Shown piece by piece: positions 1 through 5,462 of a stretch of 9,076 nt of DNA (position 1 is the first letter of the stretch; each line of letters starts with the position of its first letter). The translations under genes were made by a program, and so were the position numbers. The notes below the pieces were generated by a model. That model was not told the DNA's origin, did no database searches, and saw only the letters and a program-made list of their open reading frames with translations. The stretch is from Nitrospira sp. (GTDB lineage: Bacteria; Nitrospirota; Thermodesulfovibrionia; Thermodesulfovibrionales; SM23-35): assembly GCA_016873575.1 (NCBI GenBank), contig VGWY01000100.1, positions 1 to 9,076 of the forward strand. Reading direction: 5' to 3'.

Positions 1-41
1 TAGCTGTACCCACAGAAATGTCTGAAGAACTTGATATTTAA
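1..41 (+). CDS. C-terminal end of an unidentified upstream gene (partial)
   Basis: Of the three forward frames, only the one beginning at base 3 stays open; it ends at TAA 39-41 and would read AVPTEMSEELDI. The other two meet stops at once (TAG at 1-3, TGA at 22-24). The acidic tail looks like an ordinary protein end, and a clear intrinsic terminator follows about 55 bases later. Thirteen codons are too few to name a family, so this is an inference from frame and context only. Confidence 0.4.
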   Translation, partial: AVPTEMSEELDI

Positions 42-60
42 GGTAATTTTAAGCTATGCT
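31..60 (+). promoter_or_regulatory. possible sigma70 promoter for the helicase gene
   Basis: TTGATA (31-36) and TATGCT (55-60) are separated by 18 bases, a fair match to the -35 and -10 consensus. Transcription would start near 67, upstream of the hairpin at 95-126, so the helicase mRNA would carry a leader containing that hairpin. The -35 lies in the last codons of the upstream frame. In AT-rich sequence such matches arise by chance, hence the low confidence. Confidence 0.3.
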
Positions 61-94
61 AAAAATAGCTATTAAAGTTTAGAAGTTAAGGAGA

Positions 95-126
95 CCTCAG
101 AGGCTTTGAAAGCTCTGGGGTTTTTT
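95..126 (+). terminator. intrinsic terminator or leader attenuator
   Basis: CCTCAGAG (95-102) pairs with CTCTGGGG (113-120) over eight base pairs including one G-U. The intervening bases can extend the stem with CTT/AAG, and six T residues follow at 121-126. This is a textbook rho-independent terminator on the + strand. It probably ends the upstream gene. Because it lies only 28 bases before the helicase start, it could also act as an attenuator if the promoter at 31-60 is real. Confidence 0.75.
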
Positions 127-153
127 ATTTTAGAACAACAAAAAGGATGAAAA

Positions 154-1707
154 ATGAAATTTGAAGATTTTAGCTTGAGTAAAGAGACAATGAAGTCTGT
201 ATCAGAAATAGGATTTGAGGAGCCAACACCTATTCAGGTTACTGCTATACCGCTCATACTGGGCGGACATGATATTGTAGGTCAGGCACAGACCGGGACA
301 GGAAAGACCGCTGCCTTTGGCATCCCGATTGTAGAAAAATGTAAAAAGGGATTGAAGCCCTTTGCTATTGTACTGGAGCCAACAAGGGAATTGGCAGTTC
401 AGGTTGCACAGGAGATTCATAAAATAGGCAAGTATAAAAAAATCAGTGTTCTGCCAGTTTACGGAGGAACGTCTATTGAAAGACAGATAAAGATATTGAA
501 ACAGGGTGTCAATGTGGTTGTTGGAACACCGGGTCGTGTTATAGACCATATAAACAGGAAGACACTTTCTCTTTCAGAAGTGAATATCGTTGTTCTCGAT
601 GAAGCGGATGAGATGCTTGATATGGGATTTATTGAGGATATAGAGACAATACTCAAAACAATACCTGCGGAAAGGCAAAACCTTTTATTTTCAGCCACCA
701 TACCGCAACCGATAATGAATATTGCCAGACGGTATATGAGAAGCCCTGAGAAGATACGGGTACATACAAAGGATGTTGTTATCCCGAAGATAAAACAGAT
801 ATTTTATGAGGTCAGGGAAGGAGATAAAATTAATGCCCTTTCAAGGCTCATTGATGTGGAGGAGCCGCAGCTTGCCATTGTATTCTGTCATACAAAGAGG
901 GATGTTGATGAGGTTTCCATGAAACTTGGTCAGATGGGATACAATGCAGGTGCCCTCCATGGTGATTTTACACAGGCAAGAAGGGATGAGGTCATGCATA
1001 AATTCAAGACAGGTATGCTTGATATCCTCGTTGCGACTGATGTGGCTGCGAGAGGACTTGATATAAAAGACGTGACCCATGTAATTAATTACAGCATCCC
1101 TCAGAATCCTGATAATTATGTCCACAGGGTAGGAAGGACAGGGAGGGCTGGAAAGTCAGGAATGGCAATAACCCTTGTTACCCCAAGGGAATATAAGCAT
1201 CTACGATCGATCGAAAAAACTGCCAAGACAATAATTGACAGGAAGAAATTACCTTCACACGCAGATGTTATAAAGGCAAGAGAGAAGAATGTTGTCAGGG
1301 AAATCTCTGAGATAATCAAAGGAACTAAACATGTAGGATATATCTTGGCAGTGAAAGAATTATCAGATACCTACGGGGTCAGCGATATTGCAGCAGCAGC
1401 CCTTTATGCCGCATATGGTGAGGTAAGGGAGAAACCTGTGGAAGAACCACGCGAAACAAGCGGGTCTGTCCGTTTGTTTATGACTATCGGCAGAAAGGAC
1501 ATGATAAAAGCGGCAGATATTATAAAATCTATTACATCAGAAGCACATATACCCTTTAGTAAGATTGGGAAAATAGACGTTTTCGATAAGTTCACTTTTG
1601 TGGAAATTCCTCAGGAATTTTCTGACAGGGTAATACGATCTGTAAATGATATCATGATGAAAGGCAGACGGGTCAGGGTTCAACAAGCAAGGGCAAAGAC
1701 TGTATAA
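154..1707 (+). CDS. deaD: DEAD-box ATP-dependent RNA helicase with C-terminal DbpA-type RNA-binding domain
   Basis: Predicted ATP-dependent RNA helicase that remodels structured RNA in the cytoplasm, probably in ribosome assembly or mRNA turnover. The core motifs are visible in order: Q motif GFEEPTPIQ (20-28), motif I AQTGTGKT (45-52), PTREL (76-80), GG (104-105), TPGR (125-128), DEAD (149-152), SAT (180-182), VFCHT (243-247), motif V ATDVAARGLDI (294-304) and motif VI HRVGRTGRAG (324-333). A helical linker leads to a C-terminal module at about 438-512 that resembles the DbpA RRM-like domain, which in DbpA recognises 23S rRNA. At 517 residues it is within the range of bacterial DeaD/CshA proteins. 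The start is supported by AAGGA at 143-147, six bases before ATG. It stands alone and converges on dapA. Helicase assignment is near certain; the choice between DeaD, CshA and DbpA as ortholog is not, because DbpA shares the tail. Confidence 0.95.
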   Translation: MKFEDFSLSKETMKSVSEIGFEEPTPIQVTAIPLILGGHDIVGQAQTGTGKTAAFGIPIVEKCKKGLKPFAIVLEPTRELAVQVAQEIHKIGKYKKISVLPVYGGTSIERQIKILKQGVNVVVGTPGRVIDHINRKTLSLSEVNIVVLDEADEMLDMGFIEDIETILKTIPAERQNLLFSATIPQPIMNIARRYMRSPEKIRVHTKDVVIPKIKQIFYEVREGDKINALSRLIDVEEPQLAIVFCHTKRDVDEVSMKLGQMGYNAGALHGDFTQARRDEVMHKFKTGMLDILVATDVAARGLDIKDVTHVINYSIPQNPDNYVHRVGRTGRAGKSGMAITLVTPREYKHLRSIEKTAKTIIDRKKLPSHADVIKAREKNVVREISEIIKGTKHVGYILAVKELSDTYGVSDIAAAALYAAYGEVREKPVEEPRETSGSVRLFMTIGRKDMIKAADIIKSITSEAHIPFSKIGKIDVFDKFTFVEIPQEFSDRVIRSVNDIMMKGRRVRVQQARAKTV

Positions 1708-1710
1708 AAA

Positions 1711-1765
1711 ATGAGAAAAACAGGCTGGGTATAGCATTTTCGCTCAAATGCCATACCCTGCCTGT
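1711..1765 (-). terminator. long hairpin terminator of the lysA-dapA operon, possibly bidirectional
   Basis: The arms 1720-1739 and 1746-1765 pair over 20 positions with two mismatches around a 6-base loop. Read on the minus strand, the hairpin lies 29 bases after the dapA stop and is followed by TTTTTCTCATTTTTT, so it fits best as the intrinsic terminator of the minus-strand operon. On the + strand it follows the helicase stop by 12 bases but no T-run comes after it, so termination there would be weaker. A smaller hairpin, CCCG/CGGG, sits at 1783-1794 beside the dapA stop. Confidence 0.8.
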
Positions 1766-1794
1766 CTATGATCAGAGGGTTTCCCGTGTCCGGG

Positions 1795-2673
1795 TTAAAT
1801 CAGCCTTAAATCAGCAAGAACCTTTCTGAGCTTTTCTTTATTCGCTGGAGACATCTCGCAGAGAGGCATCCTAACCTCCTCCTGTATCTTGCCCATCATC
1901 GCAAGTGCAGTCTTTGCAGGGGTAGGATTAGTTTCAATAAACATAGCAGCATTTAACGGCTCGAGTTTATAATGTAATGCCCTTGCATCTTCTATTTGGC
2001 CTTTCCCCCAGCAAGAACACATATCAGCGACATCCTTTGGTGCCACATTTGCAGAAACAGATATGACGCCTTTTCCACCAAGGGCAAGGAGAGGCAGGGT
2101 TGTAAAGTCATCACCTGAGATGACAGTTATCCTGTCCCCACAGAGCCTTATCACCTCACTGACTTGTTTCATGTCTCCTGTTGCCTCTTTAATTGCCACA
2201 ATATTTTTTATCTCTGCAAGGCGTGCAACAGTTGAGGGGAGTATGTTCACCCCTGTCCTCCCGGGAACATTATATAAAACCTGAGGGATATCAACTGCCT
2301 CTGCAACTGCCTTGTAATGCCTGTAAAGTCCTTCCTGTGTTGGCTTGTTATAGTATGGTGCTACCAGAAGTGCTGCATCTGCACCATATTCCTTTGCCTT
2401 CTCTGTAATCATAATTGTTTCATCAGTTGCATTTGAGCCGGTGCCAGCAATAACAGGAATCTTTTTATTTACTACGTTCACGGTAATTTCAATAACCCTG
2501 TAGTGTTCATCATAATCGAGTGTCGCAGATTCACCTGTTGTTCCACACGGGACAATGGCATTGGTTCCCTGTGCTATATGCCACTCTATTAAATCACCAA
2601 GTGCCTTTTCATCCACCTTTCCATTTTTAAAAGGTGTAACAATTGCAACTATTGAACCCTTAATCATAATCAT
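1795..2673 (-). CDS. dapA: 4-hydroxy-tetrahydrodipicolinate synthase
   Basis: Condenses pyruvate with aspartate semialdehyde, the first committed step of the diaminopimelate/lysine pathway, in the cytoplasm. The 292-residue protein is a single (beta/alpha)8 barrel of the DapA/NAL family and matches the usual length. With the start chosen, landmarks fall one residue after the E. coli positions: the GTTGE loop with T45/T46, Y108 in PYYNKP, Y134 and R139 in YNVPGRT, and Schiff-base lysine K162 in IKEATGD. This separates it from neuraminate lyase-like relatives, which lack this full set. A second ATG at 2665-2667 would shorten it by two residues, but the ribosome site at 2678-2685 favours the first. 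It is the last gene of the operon, 25 bases after the PilZ gene, and ends just before a strong terminator. dapB, often next to dapA in related genomes, is not here. Confidence 0.97.
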   Translation of the reverse strand: MIMIKGSIVAIVTPFKNGKVDEKALGDLIEWHIAQGTNAIVPCGTTGESATLDYDEHYRVIEITVNVVNKKIPVIAGTGSNATDETIMITEKAKEYGADAALLVAPYYNKPTQEGLYRHYKAVAEAVDIPQVLYNVPGRTGVNILPSTVARLAEIKNIVAIKEATGDMKQVSEVIRLCGDRITVISGDDFTTLPLLALGGKGVISVSANVAPKDVADMCSCWGKGQIEDARALHYKLEPLNAAMFIETNPTPAKTALAMMGKIQEEVRMPLCEMSPANKEKLRKVLADLRLI

Positions 2674-2677
2674 AGCA

Positions 2678-2685
2678 CCCTCCTT
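2678..2685 (-). promoter_or_regulatory. strong ribosome binding site deciding the dapA start
   Basis: Read on the minus strand this is AAGGAGGG, a near-perfect anti-SD match. It lies about four to five bases before the ATG at 2671-2673 and ten to eleven before the alternative ATG at 2665-2667, which favours the longer form (MIMIKG). Confidence 0.7.
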
Positions 2686-2698
2686 GTTTTTTACACAT

Positions 2699-2995
2699 TT
2701 ATACGAATTTCACCCCTACCCGATACTTATCATCTTCAAGTTTCCCTGTCCATCTTACAACAGCAGCCTTTGCTTTAATACTATCTGTTGTCTTTATCTC
2801 ATCTTCAAAGACAAGGACATGCCCTGCTTCAAGGGGATAATTTGCTATCATTCCAAGCCCGCCTTTACTGATATCAACTGAAATAGCCCCTTTACTGATT
2901 TTCTTGAGTTCTCTCGAATCTACTACTGAAACAGAATATCTGATGATTGAGATAAATGGCAATCTTGTATATTCACGGAGATCCTCTTTAAACAT
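2699..2995 (-). CDS. small single-domain PilZ protein, predicted c-di-GMP binder
   Basis: Ninety-eight residues made up almost entirely of one PilZ domain, the cytoplasmic receptor fold for cyclic di-GMP. Both ligand-binding signatures are present: RxxxR (R7-E-Y-T-R11) near the N-terminus and D41-I-S-K-G-G46 (D/NxSxxG) about 30 residues later. Beta-rich sequence follows, ending YRVGVKFV, typical of the last barrel strand. The frame is open upstream to 3025, but the start at 2995 is preferred because GGAGG sits four bases before it and nothing similar precedes the other ATGs at 3025 and 3007. The start overlaps the dapF stop by eight bases, so translation is probably coupled. No output domain is fused, so it would act by binding a partner protein. 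Its place inside a lysine operon is unusual. PilZ assignment is strong; its target is unknown. Confidence 0.85.
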   Translation of the reverse strand: MFKEDLREYTRLPFISIIRYSVSVVDSRELKKISKGAISVDISKGGLGMIANYPLEAGHVLVFEDEIKTTDSIKAKAAVVRWTGKLEDDKYRVGVKFV

Positions 2996-3923
2996 ACTCC
3001 CTCCCATATTCGATCGTCCCTTCAAAAACCTTCGTCGCAGGACCTGTCATATAAACATGGTTGTCATCTGCCCATTCTATAAAAAGGTCTCCGCCAAGGA
3101 GGTGAATAGTTACATTCTTCCCTGTGAGACCCTTTATATGTGAAGCCACAGCAACGGCTGAAGCACCTGTGCCACATGCCATGGTCTCACCAGAACCCCT
3201 TTCCCATACCCTCATCTTTATCTCTGAAGGATTAAGCACCTCTGTAAACTCCACATTTATTCTCTTAGGGAAAAGAGAGTGATTCTCAATCATCGGTCCA
3301 TAGTATGTTACAGGGAAATCAGCAATATTGTTAATCATGATAACTGCATGGGGATTTCCCATAGACACACAGGTGATGTTGAATTCCTTGTCGTTGACTT
3401 GCAAAGAGTAATCAATAATTAGTTCGGAGTTCGGTGTCTTTAAACTTTGAACTTTAAACTTTGAACTTTCAACTATTTTTATCGGTATCTTTTCCGGTTC
3501 AAAGATCGGCTCTCCCATATCAACCTTCACCATGTCACCTGACTTCTCTGGTTTTATAATGCCTGCAAGTGTCTCTATATGAAGAATGTTCTTATCAGAA
3601 AGGTTTCTGTCCCATATATATTTTGCAAGACACCGTATCCCGTTCCCGCACATCTCAACTTCACTTCCATCTGCATTCAAAATCCTCATCTTGAAATCAG
3701 CAATGTTTGACGGATAGAGCAACAGAAGCTGGTCTGCACCAATGCCGAATCGTCTATCGCATAATCGCTTACTTAGTTCAACTAAATCCTGATGACACCC
3801 CCCCATCTCCCCCCCTTGGTAAGGGGGGGATTGAGGGGGGGTAATTCCAAGTTTTTCTTTTACACAGTCTATCAGTATAAAGTCATTGCCGAGGCCGTGC
3901 ATCTTGATGAAATGTATCTTCAT
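2988..3923 (-). CDS. dapF: diaminopimelate epimerase carrying two in-frame repeat insertions
   Basis: Converts LL-diaminopimelate to the meso form used in peptidoglycan and lysine, without cofactors, using two cysteines. Both are visible: C92 in MCGNG (91-95) and C250 in ACGTGAS (249-255). Other family blocks are MHGLGNDF (8-15), GIGADQ (60-65), NADGSEVE (83-90), MGNPHAV (188-194) and ERGSGET (241-247). At 311 residues it is about 35 longer than the roughly 275 usual for DapF. The excess lies in two stretches: T28-G42, encoded by a C/G-run palindrome, and about S153-L168, encoded by short tandem repeats. Both fall in loops between conserved blocks and keep the frame, so the enzyme is probably active. 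The ATG overlaps the lysA stop by four bases (ATGA) and has no obvious ribosome site of its own, suggesting translational coupling. Confidence 0.95.
   Translation of the reverse strand: MKIHFIKMHGLGNDFILIDCVKEKLGITPPQSPPYQGGEMGGCHQDLVELSKRLCDRRFGIGADQLLLLYPSNIADFKMRILNADGSEVEMCGNGIRCLAKYIWDRNLSDKNILHIETLAGIIKPEKSGDMVKVDMGEPIFEPEKIPIKIVESSKFKVQSLKTPNSELIIDYSLQVNDKEFNITCVSMGNPHAVIMINNIADFPVTYYGPMIENHSLFPKRINVEFTEVLNPSEIKMRVWERGSGETMACGTGASAVAVASHIKGLTGKNVTIHLLGGDLFIEWADDNHVYMTGPATKVFEGTIEYGREYV
2999..3005 (-). promoter_or_regulatory. ribosome binding site deciding the PilZ start
   Basis: On the minus strand this reads GGGAGGG, with GGAGG four bases ahead of ATG 2993-2995. It lies within the last codons of dapF and supports the shorter PilZ reading starting MFKEDL rather than the in-frame ATGs at 3007 or 3025. 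Confidence 0.65.
3420..3468 (-). repeat. tandem-repeat insertion inside dapF
   Basis: On the + strand, TAAACTTTGAACTT occurs twice in tandem (3441-3454 and 3455-3468), and AGTTCGG occurs twice in tandem (3421-3427 and 3428-3434). In the dapF frame this encodes SSKFKVQSLKTPNSEL, low-complexity sequence absent from typical DapF proteins. The AT-rich 14-mers and the 7-mers differ from each other, so it looks like two short repeat types joined. No stop or frame change results. Confidence 0.75.
3798..3841. repeat. palindromic C7/G7 repeat inserted in frame in dapF
   Basis: The sequence runs C7 (3798-3804), ATCT, C7 (3809-3815), TTGGTAA, G7 (3823-3829), ATTGA, G7 (3835-3841). The inner C7TT pairs with AAG7 around a GGT loop and the outer C7 pairs with the outer G7, giving a very stable hairpin in DNA or mRNA. 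In the dapF frame it encodes TPPQSPPYQGGEMGG, 15 residues or 45 bases, leaving the frame intact. Similar C/G-run palindromes are dispersed in several environmental bacterial genomes as far as I recall; copy number here cannot be seen. Confidence 0.85.
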
Positions 3924-5176
3924 TTTAAGAATGCCGGGATTTTCTCATTTCTCACAAGATCGCTGTATGTTTCGCGTTCACGTATCAAAAAATGCTCCTT
4001 ACCTTTGACAAGAACCTCTGCAACCCTTGGTCGGCTGTTATAGTTTGAACTCATTGAAAATCCGTATGCGCCTGCACTCATAACAGCAAGATATTCTCCC
4101 TGCATCACCTTTTTCAGTTCTCTCCCCTTGGCGAGAAAATCACTCGATTCACATATTGGTCCAACAACATCACAATAGACGGTATTCCTCTTTTTCCTGA
4201 TAACAGGCAGTATATGATGATAAGCGTCATAAAATGATGGCCTTACCAGATCATTCATACCAGCATCTACAATGATAAATTCTTTCACATCGCCTTTCTT
4301 GAGGTACAATGCCTTTGTAACAAGTATTCCTGCATTACCCACGATTGACCTGCCAGGTTCAACAATAAGTTTGAGTCCCCGGTCCTTGAGGAGGGGAATG
4401 AGATTCTTGGCAAGGTCTTTTGGAAGAGGTGGTTCTTCATCTTTATAATGGATACCGAGTCCACCTCCTACATCGAGGTACGCAATCTTTGCACCATGAT
4501 CTCTTAGTTTATCTATAAAGAGCAGTATCCTTTTTAAGGCATCAACAAATGGAGATACCTTTGTAATCTGTGATCCTATATGCTTATGGATTCCGATTAC
4601 TTTAATATTTTTCAACCCTGATGCGAGATTGTAGTGCTCTAAAGCATCCTCTATTGGTATCCCAAATTTATGCATTTTAAGCCCTGTTGTAATATAAGGA
4701 TGTGTTTCAGGGTCTATATCAGGATTAATTCTCAATGCGACCCGGGCCTTTGTCTTCATTGTCCCAGAAACCCGATCAATCTCTCTCAACTCATCTTCAG
4801 ACTCTACATTGAACATTAGTATGTTGGACTTCAGCGCAAACCTTATCTCATCCTCTGTCTTTCCAACACCTGCATATACAATCTTTGCAGGTGGTATGCC
4901 TGCCTTTAACGCTATATAAAGTTCACCCCCGGAGACAATATCAGCCCCTCCCCCATGTTTTGCAAAAATCCTGATTATTGCTGTGTTCGGGTTTGACTTG
5001 AGTGAAAAACAGATGATGTGCGGATACTTCTTAAATGCATCATCATAAGCCATAAAGTGCCTGAGAAGGGTATTGTAGCTGTAAATATATAATGGTGTGC
5101 CGTATTTTTCAGCAAGCATTTTGACAGATATATCTTCTGCAAATAATTCATTCCCATGGTATTGGAAGAGATGCAT
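3920..5176 (-). CDS. lysA: diaminopimelate decarboxylase
   Basis: PLP-dependent fold-III enzyme that removes carbon dioxide from meso-diaminopimelate to give L-lysine, the last step of the pathway, in the cytoplasm. The 418 residues match the family. The PLP lysine is K60 in FSLKSNPN (commonly YAVKAN), in the N-terminal alanine-racemase-like barrel. HIGSQ (199-203), DVGGGLG (235-241) and the phosphate-binding EPGRSIVG (273-280) follow. The C-terminal beta domain has GPICESSDFL (339-348) with active-site C342/E343, and GAYGFSMSSNYNSRPR (369-384) with Y371. GIHKHIGSQ carries lysine where cysteine is common. The N-terminus matches typical LysA starts; only a weak GGGGA precedes the ATG. It is first in the operon, and its stop overlaps the dapF start by four bases. 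Arginine and ornithine decarboxylases share the fold, but the CESSD motif and dapF/dapA neighbours settle LysA. Confidence 0.96.
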   Translation of the reverse strand: MHLFQYHGNELFAEDISVKMLAEKYGTPLYIYSYNTLLRHFMAYDDAFKKYPHIICFSLKSNPNTAIIRIFAKHGGGADIVSGGELYIALKAGIPPAKIVYAGVGKTEDEIRFALKSNILMFNVESEDELREIDRVSGTMKTKARVALRINPDIDPETHPYITTGLKMHKFGIPIEDALEHYNLASGLKNIKVIGIHKHIGSQITKVSPFVDALKRILLFIDKLRDHGAKIAYLDVGGGLGIHYKDEEPPLPKDLAKNLIPLLKDRGLKLIVEPGRSIVGNAGILVTKALYLKKGDVKEFIIVDAGMNDLVRPSFYDAYHHILPVIRKKRNTVYCDVVGPICESSDFLAKGRELKKVMQGEYLAVMSAGAYGFSMSSNYNSRPRVAEVLVKGKEHFLIRERETYSDLVRNEKIPAFLK

Positions 5177-5217
5177 GATGGTCCCCGCTTGCTGATTTTT
5201 TCTTGATTTTTCTATAT

Positions 5218-5246
5218 TTTTAACATATAAAAAAGGATAAAGTCAA
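5218..5246 (-). promoter_or_regulatory. possible promoter of the lysA operon
   Basis: On the minus strand TTGACT (5246-5241) is followed after 17 bases by TTAAAA (5223-5218), 41 bases before the lysA ATG. The -35 is good and the -10 is poor, and the region is A/T-rich, so the exact position is uncertain. The orientation and the absence of other minus-strand genes upstream make a promoter in 5177-5300 likely. No folded leader resembling a lysine riboswitch was recognised. Confidence 0.3.
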
Positions 5247-5304
5247 AAAGAAAAGTAACCACCGTAAAATAATCCCATGCTAAAATATTATGCTTTAACT
5301 AAAC

Positions 5305-5432
5305 GTCATTCCCGCTTGTCGGGTCGGAGCGACTCTCAGCGAAGTCGGAGCGACCCTGCGCGGAGATCCGCTTCGGGACTCGTATCGAGAATCTTTCTTA
5401 GAAGAGAAGGATTCCGAACAAGTCGGAATGAC
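5305..5432. repeat. 128-bp mosaic palindromic element with GTCATTCC ends
   Basis: The ends are imperfect inverted repeats: the 19 bases at 5305-5323 and the reverse complement of 5414-5432 share GTCATTCC and CTTGT. Between them is a chain of short palindromes: CCCG/CGGG (5311-5323), GTCG/CGAC twice as an exact 11-bp direct repeat GTCGGAGCGAC (5323-5333 and 5344-5354), GCGGA/TCCGC (5360-5371), CTCG/CGAG (5379-5389) and CCGA/TCGG (5414-5426). The block is more GC-rich than the AT-rich flanks. No reading frame fits. It resembles the dispersed CATTCC-type intergenic repeats known from many proteobacterial and environmental genomes, that is, a REP- or MITE-like non-autonomous element. Confidence 0.8.
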
Positions 5433-5462
5433 AAACAAAAATAGGATCTAACAGGGGAAATT

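Noticed and set aside
202..701. Minus-strand open frames opposite the helicase gene
   Set aside because: They lie antisense to a protein with complete helicase motifs, have no recognisable domains and are shadows of its codon pattern.
2063..2881. Plus-strand open frames opposite dapA and the PilZ gene
   Set aside because: They overlap well-supported minus-strand genes, show no family motifs and lack credible ribosome sites.
3420..3468. CRISPR-like array from the short repeats in dapF
   Set aside because: The units are 7 and 14 bases in direct tandem with no spacers, and they are coding.
3798..3841. C/G-run palindrome as an internal transcription terminator
   Set aside because: The hairpin is strong but no T-run follows on either strand, and it is fully translated within dapF, so active ribosomes would cover it.
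5177..5304. Lysine riboswitch (L box) in the lysA leader
   Set aside because: The region is short, A/T-rich and lacks the multi-helix conserved core; no hairpin with T-run lies before the ATG.
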